From Acanthamoeba sp. SK_2022b (Eukaryota; Discosea; Longamoebia; Acanthamoebidae): a DNA stretch of 64,000 nt. Below are positions 41,130 through 53,683 of this stretch, piece by piece. The stretch spans positions 1 to 64,000 of the forward strand of contig JANDJZ010000198.1 of assembly GCA_027943245.1 (NCBI GenBank), written 5' to 3'. The notes under the pieces are model-generated. The model did no database searches, was not told the DNA's origin, and worked only from the letters and a program-made list of their open reading frames with translations. Position numbers and translations under genes: made by a program. How positions within the stretch are numbered: position 1 is the stretch's first letter; every line of letters begins with the position of its first letter.

Positions 41130-42786
41130 TCAGCCAGGCCAATCAGGCTGAGCCGTGGGGAGCTGCCGCAGTCCCCTATAGAACACGCCATGTACCGTAC
41201 CCAAGCTCTGCATCAGCTGCCGCATGACGCCGTCGCAGTGCGCAAAGATTCGCAGGTGGGCCGACGAGTCGTAGGGAGTCTTCTGCAGGTTGATGATCAC
41301 TAGCTTTCCTCCACGCTTCACGCTCTTCAGTGGCTGTACTCGGAGGAACAGAGACAGTGAGTCGACACGCCGACTGTCGAAGCGATCAACAATTGGAGTC
41401 AGTGCTTGTACCAAGCTAGCGGCGGGCTCCACCCGAAGGCTGGTGCCAATGGCGATCACGACGTCGGCTTTCCGGCTATGATCCTGAGCATTGACCAACA
41501 CCGGTCGCGGAAGCTGCTCCCCAAAGTTGATGATGTTGTCCCCTAAACACGCCAACAGTTAACAGCGGGCGCTGCGTATGCCGTACGCAAATGGGCGGAG
41601 GCCGAGATTGCATACGCAGTTGGCCGTGGTAGCAGTCCGGCTTTTCGCAACGTCGGCCGGTGCAGTGATCGTCGTAGGGCTTCCTCTCGTCTCCAATGTT
41701 GTCCACCACGTCGAAGTCACGAAAGTACTCGGTGCCACACGAGTCGCAGATTTCCACGTAGCAGTTGCCGTGGAGCTCCGACAGCTACCCGGGAGAGAGA
41801 GAAAAGAGAGACATTATTCCGCCGAGTGAGACCTCGCCAGGCACCGCGCCCATCTCCCCAACTTACCTTGTCTTTGTCGATGCCTGATCGCAGATGCAGC
41901 CCATCCACATTTTGGCTGACGAGATGCTTGAGTATCCCGCGGTCCTGCAATGCGACCAGCGCCATGTGGGTGTAGGTGGGGACGGCAGCCTCCAGCGGGA
42001 TGCCCTCGGCCTCGAGTCCCTTGTCCATCAACGTCCACACGCCCTGCGGCCCTCGAAAGTCTGATTGCGCGACACACGAGCAATGGATCGTCAGTCCCAG
42101 CCTGCCTTCGCACGCCCTGCGCGACCAATTGGGTTTGTTGATCGGCATGCCGAGAGCGAGAGATGCGGACCGGGGATGTTGGCGGCAGTGGAGATGCCCG
42201 CCCCGGTGTAGACCACCAGATGCTTGGCCTCGCGGACCAGCTTAGCCAGCGCGTGTACCTGCGATCATGATGCCGGTGAGAGGTCACAGCTGCATGAAAG
42301 AGTGGCGAGCATGGTGGGCACCTTGGGCGAGACGGCAGCCGGATCTTCGTGCACCTCGGTGGTGTCCTCAGGTACCCCACGTTCTACGCCTTCCTCCTCT
42401 TCGCTTCCACTGTCTTCTGCCTCTTCTTGTGCGGGTTTGTTCTTGAGTGGCCTGGGCTGCTTCGCCTTCTTGGTCTTCTGGTAGTTGGGCAGGGCCGCCT
42501 TCTTGTGCTTGCTCGTCTTTGAGGAGACCCGAGGAGCGACGCACTTGGCCTTGGATTGGATGGCGCCCGCTGCAGCGAGAGGCGGCATCTTCTCCTTGAG
42601 GTGCTCGATGAAGAGAGCGTAGGCGGACTCTGCGCACTGAACTGTACCAAACACTCGGACTTTGAAGCCTGTGCCATGCTTCTCCGCCCGCCAGCTGAGG
42701 CTGTTGGTAACGCCTTGCCCTTCGAAGTAGGACTCCCATTCTTCCTTAATCGCCTCAGTAAGATCTTCCTTGTCCCACTTCTCCAT
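41130..42786 (-). CDS. SIRT7-like (class IV) sirtuin with N-terminal extension
   Basis: NAD-dependent protein deacylase. The ATG at 42786 starts MEKWDKEDLTEAIKEEWESY; about 150 residues of helical then Lys-rich and acidic sequence (PRPLKNKPAQEEAEDSGSEE) precede the catalytic domain. The core shows VVYTGAGISTAANIPDFRGP, GVWTLMDKG, LVSQNVDGLHLRSGI with the catalytic HGN, then Zn-binding cysteines EICDSCG and CTGRRCEKPDC, GDNIINFGEQLPRP, VIAIGTSLRVEPAASL and NLQKTPYDSSAHLRI. The stop is TGA at 41130-41132. The GVWTL..KG, QNVDGLHLRSG and NLQKTP..D features match animal SIRT7/SIRT6, nuclear and nucleolar enzymes. The N-terminal basic extension fits a nuclear protein. It lies just upstream of the transposase block, on the same strand. 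Confidence 0.88.
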
Positions 42787-42947
42787 CACCGCTCTCACTC
42801 TTTAGCACGAACGCTCAAGATGTTGTGTCCCATCTTACCATGACGCACCCCCCTCTTGTTCATTTCCATGTTCGATTTCAGGCAAATGGAAAGGCAAGAA
42901 TTTCTTGCCAATTCAGATTTCTGACAAACAGCTCCAAATGAAGTCTC

Positions 42948-45900
42948 TCACCTCTTCTCCTTGTGGAGGAAGCGCAGACAGATGTAGGCGAGGAGGCGAT
43001 AGCCCAGGATCATAGATGCCAGGATGCCGATGTTCTCCCAGATACGGACATCGGCCATGCCCAACCGCTGCAGCTGCACCTCGCCTGACGTATTGGAATT
43101 GCACCTGCCTTAGACACGAGGAGCTCTTTGACAAATGGTGGTGAGGAGGTCACATCAACGGTACCATTAGGTACGCAAGCGGAGTCGTCGGGCTGGCAGA
43201 TGAACGTGAGGCCTTTCATTTCATTGGTGATGAGCACCTCGTAGGCGTAGCGGAAGTAGGACACGTAGTACAACCACTTGTAGTATACCGGTATGTTGTC
43301 CAGGTTGATGTAGAACCCTGCACACGGCGCATCGCGCTCACAGGCGCGTGTGAGCCACCCGCGTGAGCGTGAGCAGCGAGAGAAACTCTGGGGAGGGAGC
43401 GCACCTCCAAACATGAGGAAGAGGACAGTAGTGACGGGCGAGAGGATAGTGGCCACCACGGCGTTGGGCGACAGCGTGCCAATGAAGAGGTAGAGAGAGG
43501 CTGCCACCGTAGCAAAGACCAACGTCGTGAACGTGTAGATACCAAAGTTCTCGATCGTCTCTTGAAAGCCGCACATCCAATATCTACATGTGCGCACAAA
43601 GAGAGGCCAACGCATCGTGTATGCGTGTAGTCAACTAGCATGTAAGTAAAGTGGTGTGTGTGCGTGCGTGCGTACGCGATGGCGCTGAAGAGTATCGGCA
43701 TGAATGCTTGGAAGGGGAAGTCGGTCTAGGATGGCCAATAACCCAAAACGAGTGAGCTCGAGGCGGATTGAAATGGGGAGGACAGTGAGAGAACGAGGAA
43801 ACGTGTCTGCAGAGAAGTCGTACGAGATTCTTGGCGACGAAGTAGGCAGAGGTGGAATAGACGCCCGCCGCCCTTTCACGATTGAACACATCTCGCTCTT
43901 GCAGGACTGCAAGATACAAGCTTGGTTAGCAAGCGCGAACGCCGCATTTTGAGTTGGAGCAAGGGAGCAGTACAGAGGTTGAGGGCCGATATCATGCTGA
44001 AGGATTGGTTGGTTACCACGAAGAACAGCGCGCCCATTCGGTTCTGAATGGACGACTGGCTCAGGCCGAGGTCGAAGTAGATGGAGCCCATGAGGAGACC
44101 CATGAACAGGGTCTGTATTACCAGCACGTACGTCGACTACCACGTATTCCAAACACCAACAGAGATGCAACACGTATTCCAAAAGAAGGGGTGTTGGTTG
44201 AGCGCTCTAGAGAGTTCATGCGCATCGGGAAGAGTGTATGAGTCTTACCATGGGATTGCGGCCAAGGTCCCGTAGATTGCGAAGGCTCAGAATGTAGAAC
44301 TGAAAAGAAGGTGAGGTCAGCCCAGGGAGTGTGGACCGCTTGGAGAAGCAAAAGCAGAAGGAAGCATACCTGCTTCAGCCAGCACGAGGCATACTCCCGT
44401 TTCAGGCTCTCTGCGATGACGAGCTCGCCTCTCTCGCTCCTGTCCTTCACTTCCTGAATGGTGGTCATCGCCTTGCCCAGGAGCGACGAGCGATAGGCCT
44501 CGGCCATGTCCAATGAATAGTCGTCGCCGAGCCCGTCGTTGTCCGTGTCAGTGTCGTCTTCTTCATCCTCCGAGTCGATCTATTTTGCGGTGTTCGTCGG
44601 CAAGAGGGACTGAGAGCTCGGCTCTGTGCTACGCCGGGCTGCCAAGGCGAGGGCGCGTACCTGCCGAGGCTTGCGGGCAGTATAGTAGGCAGGGGACCTG
44701 GCCAATGCAAAATCAAGAGTCGATTCGGTCGTGGTGGCCCCCACACTCAGCCTGCGTCCAGCAAGCAATGTATCCAGTGCGTCAGTGGCACTGGGTCGTC
44801 GGTGCATGACACATGTGAGCTTACCCGGCTTCGGCGTGCAGCAGGCTGGAGGCGGGCTGGAGCCTCTTCTGCGCGCGATCATACCGCTCCTGGTTCTGAA
44901 TGACCACATCAACTGGTGGGTACAACTTGTCAGCAGATAGCGAACATCAGACAACCGTGTGGCGCTGGCGCCAAGGTCAAGCCGGCTAAGGCGTACGCAG
45001 AAAGTCGGCGGGATTGATGAACGGCCTAATGTGGAAATGGAGGCCGGCAAAGTAGGTCACGGCATGCTTGGCCGGCCCAAAGTAGACCACGTCTCCGCGG
45101 GACAGAATCATGAGCTGGTCCACGTTGTGGAAGATCGTCGAGCGCGGCTAGCAAAGTCGGGCGAGGAGTCGACGGACGTGCATGAGTGAGTGAATGGATT
45201 GTGAAACACGCATGAGCAGGCCTGCTCGGGCCATACCTGGTGAATGGTGCAGACTACCGCCCGGCCACGCGCGGCGAGCGCTGAGAGGCGGTCCATGACC
45301 CCGAGAGAGTTGTAGCTGTCCAGACCGGTTGTAGGTTCATCCAAAAAGATCAGGCCTGTCAATGACAGGTAAGCGTGAGCAAGGTCCAACAACTCGAGCC
45401 AGTGAGCGGGAGTTCGGGACATACTGGGATCGGTGATGAGTTCGCAGCCGATGGAAACGCGCTTCCTTTCGCCGCCGGAGATGCCACGCACGAACTGGCC
45501 TCCCACTTTGGAGTCGCGCACCTTCTCCAGACCCAGCTCTTCAATCACCCGCTCCACCTTGGGCGGGGAAAGAGTGGGCTCTAGTCAGTGTCCGTTTAAT
45601 CATCGCTGGCGCATGCGTGCACGCACCCTCTCCCTACGCTCGGCCATGGTGAGGTGCGAAGGCAGGCGCAGGTGCGCATAGAACATGAAGGTCTCGTAAA
45701 CTGTGTGACGCTCTTTCAGGCAGTCGTCCTGTGTGGACAAACGTCGAGGTCCAGCATCAGTGTACGTTGACTGGCAGGATGTTGAGGCACGCAGTGGGAA
45801 TTGCCTGTGTGACATAGCCGCTCTGACGCTTGTAGTACTTGTCGCGCTGTTGACCGTTTACGAGGATGCGCCCGGTGAGCGTGCCTGACTTCTGACGACC

Positions 45901-46605
45901 GGCCAGCACATCGAGCAACGTGGTCTTGCCGCTCCCTGTACCACTCACACCGTTCCAAATTAGAGAGAAAGGGAGAACTTACCACTGGATCGGTTGTTGG
46001 CGAGTTGGCGTACCGGAGGCACCCATGATCGCAAGCAGCTGGCCGGGCTGAACGGCACCGGACACATGGTTCAGGATCAGCTTTTGCGCTCGCTCTTCCT
46101 CGGGACTGGGCTTCTTCATACAGGCTGAGGTTCGCTCACCACAATTCAACGTAACAGGGTAAGTTGTCCAACCACAGCAAGGCATCGAGGGATTCACTTA
46201 CCCATGAGGGAACGCTTAGGCGCAAAGGAGTAGCACACGTCTTCCCAGGTGAGCGCGATGCCTCCGGCAGCTGCGTTGCAAGAGAGGTGTGGTGAGCAAG
46301 TCTATCAACACAGAGGGCCCTTCCGTAAGCCGGCACGAAGCATACACCCAGCACTAGCGGCCCGTGCAGAGCGAGATCTCCGTCTGTGCGTTATCTCCGA
46401 GTCGAAACCTGGCTACGAGTAAGAGGAGTACACAGTGTGAAGGCCGCAGAAGGGAAAGTACCGTTGGTTCCGCCAGTGTGGCCGTCCAAGAGGCGCTTGC
46501 TTTCCTGTCCGGCCAGCAAACCCTGACCGAAAGAAAACCTTAAGCCAGTTTGTTTTAGTACTCGGGAAGTACACTAACCTGTCGATCATCTTGAGAATCG
46601 TTCAT
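42948..46605 (-). CDS. ABCG-family half transporter
   Basis: Nucleotide-binding domain first, then six membrane segments, the ABCG order. A nine-codon first exon (MNDSQDDRQ, 46605-46579) is followed by GLLAGQESKRLLDGHTG, AGGIALTWEDVCYSFAPKRS and LLAIMGASG-GSGKTTLLDVLAGRQ (Walker A, split by an intron). The NBD continues with YKRQSGYVTQ, VGGQFVRGISGGERKRVSIG (signature), LIFLDEPTTGLDSYNSLGVM (Walker B) and TIHQ. An acidic linker (DEEDDTDTDNDGLGDDY) leads to the TMD: YASCWLKQ, MLVIQTLFMGLLMGSIYFDL, MGALFFVVTNQSF, WPLFVRTCRYWMCGFQ, FTTLVFATVAASLYLF and KWLYYVSYFRYAYEVLITNE. The large last loop has cysteines (CQPDDSAC), and the protein ends LRFLHKEKR with TGA at 42948-42950. It would act as a dimer; the substrate (lipid or sterol in many relatives) is unknown. 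Confidence 0.92.
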
Positions 46606-46889
46606 CCGCAGGGCAAGACGCGGAGCTCTTTGCAATGCTTATGGAAGTGTTTGGGAGAAAACAGACAAACGTTTCGTTAAGGATATCCTTGAGAAAATCC
46701 TATTTTCTTGTGATGATTCCATACTTTTTCCGGGCGCGATGGTTCTGCACAGTTTGCGCAACCACCAAAACTGCGGTCTTGCGCAGAACGTTACAGCAAG
46801 GAGCAAAGCAAGAGATCGCTCGTGTAGCGTCTATTCTCCTCTTCACTTTTTAGTAGAGGAACTGCGTTTTACGGTCTTGCAATCACAGA
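46606..46889. promoter_or_regulatory. Bidirectional promoter, ABCG / XRN2
   Basis: Only 284 bp separate the two divergent start codons. The stretch must contain both core promoters and 5' UTRs. No TATA-like or other element stands out with confidence. Confidence 0.5.
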
Positions 46890-49800
46890 ATGGGAGTACC
46901 TGCATTCTTCCGCTGGCTGGCGCGCAAGTATCCCAAAATTATTGTCGATGTGATAGAGAAATTCGAGGAGGTCGATGGGGTGGAGGTGCCTACAGACACC
47001 AGTGAACCCAATCCCAATGGGCGCGAATTCGATAATCTCTACCTCGACATGAATGGTATCATTCATCCATGCGCTCACCCAGAGGACAAAGTACCCATTT
47101 CACAACCCTGTAGCGCTGCATCTCAGCGGTTCATTATTCTAAGGTAGATTTGGCCCTGAGCCTCTGTACTGATGAATGAATTTTGGACAATTTTCAGCCG
47201 GCCCCAGCCAACGAAGAAGAGATGATGGTTGCCATATTCGAGTACATCGACCGTCTGTTTGCCATGGTGCGGCCGCGCAAGGTTTTGTTCATGGCCATCG
47301 GTACCACGACTCTCGGTGTTAAGTCTTTTCCAATCTGAAGCCGAGGGCTCACGCGAAGATCGTTGGTCTCTTTTCTCTCTCCTCTCGCGAGAACAGACGG
47401 TGTGGCCCCGCGCGCGAAGATGAACCAGCAGCGCTCTCGTCGTTTCAAAGCCATCAAGGAAAGCAAGGAGAAGGCCGAAAAGGAGGCCGAGATCATGCAG
47501 GAAATGCTTCGAATGGGCAAGGAGATACCTGCGAAGGAGGAGAAGCCTCACGTGAGTTTGCCTCCTTCTGCACAGATGCAGCGCTGCGATCTCATTGCTC
47601 TCCGTACTGACGTGCTCATCTTCTTTCCTCGTCCACTGGCCAGTTCGATTCGAACACAATCACTCCCGGCACGCCCTTCATGGCCAAAGTAGCAGAGTCG
47701 CTGCGATATTACATTCAAGAGCGTTTGCTCACCGATTCTGGATGGAAGGGCGTACGTGATGCTGCACGAGCACCACGCATACGTGTGGCTTCACCATCTC
47801 ATACCTCTCTTGCTGCCGCTACCAGGTCAAGGTGATTCTGTCGGACGCCAGCGTGCCTGGAGAGGGCGAGCACAAGATCATGGACTACATTCGATATCAG
47901 CGGTCCCAGCCTGAATACGATCCGAACACATCGCACGTCTTGTACGGATTGGTAAAGCATCTCTTGCCTCTGGATGGACTCAACCTGGGACTGTTATTCA
48001 TTCCTTCATCACCACACCCGCAGGACGCTGATCTCATCATGTTGGCGCTCGCCACGCACGAGCCTCATTTCTTCATTCTTCGAGAGATCGTCATGCAAGC
48101 AAACGAAAACAACTGCTTCATCTGCGGCCAGCCAGGTACACACGTCTTGCAAGTTCTCCCGCGACCGTGTACGATTGAAGCTTATACGATCGATGCGTTG
48201 TGCGGCACAGGCCATCTTGCGAGCGACTGTCAGGGCAAAGCAAAGGAGAAGGGTAACGATACAGACACGAAGGCGGCCATCAGGAAGCCCTTCCAGTTTC
48301 TCTATGTCTCCGTACTACGAGAGTATCTAACGAGGGACCTCAAGCCTCAGCAGGTACTCGCTCCTCCTCAGCGCGTTCATCGAAACGCAGCTATGCTGAC
48401 TTTTTTGTTCGCCCCAGGCTAACCAGCTGCCCTTCGAGTTCGACCTCGAACGGGTCATCGACGACTTTGTGTTCATGTGCTTCTTCGTGGGCAACGATTT
48501 CTTGCCTCACCTGCCCACGCTCGAGATCAGGGAGAACGCCATCGACATGCTTGTGAGGATCTACAAGCGGGTGCTGCCCACCCTGGGCGGCTACCTGACC
48601 CACGATGGCGAGGTCAACCTGACGCGAGGTTTGTCACAGCCCTCTCAGTCAAGCTCTTCAGATTGTAGGCCTAGTATTTACGTCCTTCTCCTCAACAGTC
48701 AAAGTGCTCATGGAGGAAGTGGGCCGGTTGGAGGACTCGATCCTCGTTGAGCGAAGGAGGAAGGAGCAAAGGGCCAAGGAGAACAAGAGAAGACAACGTG
48801 AGCGAAGAAAGAGACAGAGAGAAGACCTGGAGAACTTCATTGCGAACCCAAAGGATGAGGAGGAGGCCAGCCAAGGAAAGCGGGCCAAGCACTTCGAGGT
48901 ATATCATTCCCCCGCGGGAGTTGTCCGCTTCTGGCACTAATAGGCACTTCACTGGTAGGACGAGTCCCCGTCCAAGGCTGTAGTGCAGCAGGCAGGCAAG
49001 GAGGAGCTCATAACTCCCTCCAACCTCGATGCTGCCGCTGCCCTCAAGAAACAGCTCTTCGGCGATGATGACGGCACTGTGACGCAGGCCCCTAGTAAGC
49101 CAGGTGCGTGGGGAAACCGCTACGTTGCGCAACCACTGCTTGTTGTGCTAATGACGGCGTTACCTACCCTGTTCATCATCAATAGCCGAGATCCAATCGG
49201 CGAGCGCTGCCTACAAGACTGCGATAGCTGCGCAAGGAAAGCCGCGCGATCCTGATGAGGAGGAGCCGGAGATACCGGACGACGTGCGTCTGGGTGACCC
49301 TGGCTGGAAGGAGCGATACTACAAGTACCTCGTCTGGCCATTGCTATTTGAAAACGGGATACATAGTGTTGCGCGACAGCTCATCTTTCTCTTCTTCTGT
49401 AATCCAGGCTCAAGTTCAACGTCGATCTGACCGATAAGGAGTTCATCAAGAAGGTGGCCATGGAGTACACGGAGGGTCTTGTATGGGTGCTGCGATACTA
49501 CTACCAGGTAAGGCTCCACGCCTCAGAGCTGTTTCTACGCACGACGTTCACTTTTCCCTTCTAGGGCTGCTCGTCGTGGGGCTGGTTTTATCCCTTCCAC
49601 TACGCTCCTTTCGCCGCGGACATGACTCTCATCGATGAGGAGTCGCCCAAGCATGAGCTCGGTACCAAGTCCGCTTCACGCAACGACGGGTGTGCGACAC
49701 TCACTCCCATGTTCTTGCAGGCAAGCCGTTCAAGCCCTTTGAGCAGCTGATGGGCGTGTTGCCTGCGGAATCCGGAACCTGTCTGCCCATGAAGTGCCAG

Positions 49801-51602
49801 ATCATGATGCGCCATCCTCAGTCGCCCATCATCGACTTCTATCCTAGCGATTTCGCTCTCGACATGAACGGCAAGCGTTGGTACGGCTGGAGCGCTGCGG
49901 GCCTTGAGACTCTTTATCACTCAGCTGGCGATGCGTGGTTGTACATAATCTAGGGCCTGGCAAGCGGTGGCCCTCCTGCCCTTCATCGACGAGAATCGAC
50001 TTAAGGACGCCATGAAGGACTGCGAACCGCACTTCTCGGCAGAGGAGAAGGAGCGCAACAGGCTCGGGAACCATTTGATCTTCGTGCACGCCTCCAACCC
50101 GATCGCTTCAACCTTCAAGGCGCTGGAGGAAGACCCAGCACCTGCTGCCGCCCCTGCGGAAGGACAGGTCGCCTATTTGAGCGCCACCACACAGCAAGCG
50201 GAAGGGGAGGAGAGCAAGGCGACCGTTCCTTCAACTGATCAGGAGTTGATAGAGCCTATGAGTACGTATCGGCAGTTTCTCTCTCTCCATTGCCAAGGCC
50301 AATACGTGTGCTAAACGACAATAACGCGGTGTGGCAAGAAGGCAAGAAACTGGCCATTCCAGCGGATCTCTCGGGAGGCTTGACGGGTTTCATCTCGCGC
50401 ACGGAGAAGTTCTCGACGCCCATCGGCGGGACTATTCAGAGCCCGTTGAACGTGCTGCCCGACGTGAAGAACAACCAAGCGTATTGTGCCTTCTTCCATT
50501 TCCCGACCGTGCCCAAGGACTACATCTTCCCGGCCAAGCTTCTTCCCAGTACGTATCTGGACAATTTATTGGACCTCACGCAGTGTGTTTCCCCTCGGTA
50601 AACCGTTAATCGTTTGTTGCACGATGTAGATGTCACAATGCCGGAACCCATCCTCACCGAGGAAGACCTCTCCGACCGAAGACAGATGCAGATCAGCAGG
50701 GAAGGCGTTGGGCGGGTGATGAGCCATCACCAGCGCACCCCCTCTGACCCAGGCTTTGCTGGCGGTATTGCCCCTGTGGCCACCCACGCTCATCTGTTTC
50801 AGTCTCTAAATGAGGACGTGAACGTTTTGGATAAACGACAGGTTATGGCGGCCACAACTCTGGAGGAGGCAGAGGAGGCTACCAGGGAGGACACAACTAC
50901 GACCGTCCACCTCGGCGTTCCTACGAGAACGATCGCGGAGGCGACGGCGGAAACTACCAGCGTGGCGGCAGGGACAACTACCAAGGCGGCCGAGGCGGCC
51001 GATACAGCGGCGGTGGCGGCGATCGATATGGCGGCGGCGGCGGTTACGGCGGCGGTGGTGGGAGGAGAGGCGGCTACGGCGGCGGTGGCGGTGATCGTTA
51101 CGGAGGTGGAGGCAGAGACGATCGCTATAACAACCGAGACAACTACAACAGCCGGGACCGATACGACGGTGGCGGCGGAAGGGGCGGCGGAAGCAGAGGC
51201 GGCTACGGCGGCGGCGGATATGGCGGCGGAGGCAGAGGCGGCTACAGCGGCGCCTACTCCGCTGCCCCGCAGCAGCAGCAGAGTTACGCCCCAGCCCCAA
51301 CCTACTACGCGCCACAGGCGCCTCCTCCTGCGTCCTACGTACCGCCCTACGGCCAGTCGCAGCAGGCGACCGCCTACTCGCCCTACGCCCAGCCCGCGGC
51401 CTACAACCCCTACGCGCAACAGCAGCCCGCCGCACCCGCGGCCGGCTACGCTCCGGCGCCCCAGGCCTGGCCTCAGCAGCAGCAACCTCAGGCCCAGCCC
51501 GGAGGAGCGGACCCGCAAGCACAGGCGCAGGCTCTGCTGGCCCAACTGCAGCAACTGGTGCAGATGCAGAACCTTGCCGGCATGCCGCGCCCACCACAGT
51601 AG
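46890..51602 (+). CDS. XRN2: 5'-3' exoribonuclease 2 (XRN2/Rat1)
   Basis: Nuclear exonuclease for transcription termination and RNA decay. The ATG at 46890 begins [20 protein letters not shown], the invariant XRN start. Acidic active-site motifs follow: [51 protein letters not shown] and [20 protein letters not shown]. The XRN2-specific zinc knuckle [14 protein letters not shown] is split by an intron. Then [40 protein letters not shown], a basic coiled region ([20 protein letters not shown]), [33 protein letters not shown] and [12 protein letters not shown]. The last exon is unusual: an arginine/glycine-rich stretch (about 50845-51245), then Tyr/Gln/Pro/Ala-rich sequence ([20 protein letters not shown]) and [17 protein letters not shown], to TAG at 51600-51602. 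Gene symbol by homology. Confidence 0.95.
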
Positions 51603-51729
51603 AGCAGGGACAACAAATCGAGAAAGAAAGAAAACAAAGGAAACACATTTTCTCGGTTATATTTTTCCAGCTGCCTGTTCGCGCCAGGTTGCCGCCCTGC
51701 TCTGCTTGAGTCCTGGTCACTGGACGTCA

Positions 51730-53440
51730 TGGTTCTCCCCACCTCCCTCACTGGGGACCATGTGGGCTTGGCCTGGTATACTCTGGTATGGCTTGTACAA
51801 GCTTGCATAAAAACTGTGATGATAAACTGAGTGTTTGGCCAACAAACTCAGTTGATATTCCAATTGTTGGGCAAATTGCAGAGCAAGCACTTCATCAGCT
51901 TGTGAGCTCTCATCCCTCCATCCCAGAGAATCTTCATGGTGGTTTATGATTTCTTCATACCAGTGATAGAGAGTGGTTCCTGTGGTGGCTGTGGCTCTGT
52001 GGGGGGCAGTGTCTCATTGTCCTGAACACTCAGTTTTCTTGCACTCCATTACCTTGTGGTGGTGGCAATGAGTGGGCAATGAGTGCCCCCCATGCAATCT
52101 CCTTCACACACATTACTGTAGAAAACACATAAAAACACCAAAAACAGCGAAAAACAGGTGAGTTCTTGTAGCCAACAAAAACCAAGCACAAAAACGCATT
52201 GCCCATGTGTACAACAAGGTACACATGGGGGCACACCATACCTGACACACATGGGCAGAAAAGGTGAGCCAGTGGTGAGGAGAGATGGGTGATGAGGCAG
52301 ACACGTTCACCTGGGGCAATGAAGTGGCAGATAAAATGGTGGTGCTAGGAGCTGCCCTACTGGCCCAACCCCCATACAAGCCTACTCTAGATTCAGGAGT
52401 GCAGCTATACCACAACAAGGGCGTGGCTGAGAGCATGGTGCATAAGATCATGGCCATAACACAACAGGTGATCAGGTGGAGATGGCTTGCTAGGCTCGCC
52501 CATGGCAGCACCACTGGGCCTTGGAGTATGGTAGCCACAGTGGCCCCCATGACTGCTCCTAAACACCATGAGGAATGGCCATTATACTGCCTCACCCAAT
52601 ACCAAGTGGGAGACATGCACCTAGCCCACCTGATCCACCTTGCCAGTGCCCCCAGCCCACATAGAACACTGTTATGGGGGTGGCCACTGAACAGCCTGGG
52701 TCACATGGCACCAGAGGACATTGCCCATGTACTCACCACATGCCCCACCCACAAGGACACATGCACAGAGACCATCCATGCACTCACAGATCTGTTCAAG
52801 GACAGGACGCAGCCAACAGACTGCTGAAGTGGCACATGTGGACCTGGTCAAACAATGGCTGGGTTTTGTCCCCCACAAGTGGACTAAGCAGGTAGCCAAA
52901 GGCTCTGGGCCTGAAAACACCAAGGCAGTCCCCACTTGGGCCCAGAAGCACGTGCTCCTGATCGCCAAGGCAGTCCACAAGATGCATAACCAACGACTCC
53001 ACTGGATGAAGGAAAATGGCCTCTTCAACACCCCCAGACACAGCAGCGACATGGTGGAGGTCAAAATGGATGAGGAGGGGTAGGCCAGGGGGGGAGGGGG
53101 AGAGGAAGGGAGAGGTGGGAAAGGGTGGAGGGAGAGTGATAGCCCAGGGAGGGAGTAGGGGGAGAGTAGCACCAGCCACCCTGCTACAGATGCATGCCTA
53201 CAATTGCCCAGCGCCTGCACTGACACCCTACTAACTGTTCCTGACCAGGCCCCACAAAAACCACACTGCCTCCCACCAAGCTCCCCAGTCAAGACACACT
53301 TACAGCCCTACTGTTAACCCACTACAATCCTGAGCAGGCTGAACTGGGCACTGCCACAGCCAGTCCTCCAGTTAGGAGGTAGCAGTGTTCTCGGCTCATC
53401 AATTAAACCAGTGAAAAAAAAACAAAAAACAAAAACGCAT
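51730..53440 (+). mobile_element. 5'-truncated non-LTR retrotransposon, CpG-depleted
   Basis: A second CpG-poor segment (two CG in 52321-52800 by count), immediately 3' of the XRN2 gene. It ends in an A-rich run at 53414-53435, as expected for the 3' tail of a LINE. Its only coding content is the C-terminal end of a retrotransposon polyprotein (separate entry). Upstream of 52285 no frame is open, so most of the element is missing or decayed. A ten-base match (TTTCCAGCTG) at 51664-51673 and 53440-53449 could be a target-site duplication, but CpG-bearing bases just inside the left copy argue against it. Confidence 0.6.
52285..53083 (+). pseudogene. LINE polyprotein remnant (RNase H end and C-terminal domain)
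   Basis: Frame 1 (52285-52827) contains MGDEADTFTWGNEVADKMVV, matching the GNExAD motif that ends an RNase H domain. Then comes RWRWLARLAHG, LTQYQVGDMHLAHLIH and APEDIAHVLTTCPTH, the layout of the C-terminal region of non-LTR polyproteins where an ..H..LxxC half of a zinc knuckle is usual. The first cysteine pair of that knuckle is not present. At about 52810 the frame shifts: the following protein-like sequence (VDLVKQWLGFVPHKWTKQVA and RLHWMKENGLFNTPRH) is in frame 2 and ends at 53083. No intron fits, so this is probably a frameshift in a dead copy. Confidence 0.55.
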
Positions 53441-53683
53441 TTCCAGCTGGACCTCACACAATACTTCCCTTGAGTACCCACAGGAAAGTTCTGTGATGTT
53501 GCTTGAAAAAGGAAAGTCAACAGAATCGGTTTCTTTTACAAGCCAATCGCAAATTTTAATGCCGTGGTCAGTTTTCTGCCAGTTCTCCAGACACGTGTCC
53601 TCCTGTGGTCGTTTTCGTTTCGCCCTCACTGCCCTCACACTAGGTGTGCTATCTTGAGGCACAAGAAACAGGCAAAAACGATA

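Noticed and set aside
50614..51810. 398-codon frame with TATAAV repeats downstream of XRN2
   Set aside because: It is a shifted frame over the XRN2 glycine-rich tail; the real frame gives RGG and YGG repeats continuous with the upstream XRN2 exons.
34150..53440. CRISPR arrays, bacterial operons or phage genes
   Set aside because: All genes are spliced eukaryotic types; the tandem repeats are microsatellites or hexamer arrays without spacers.
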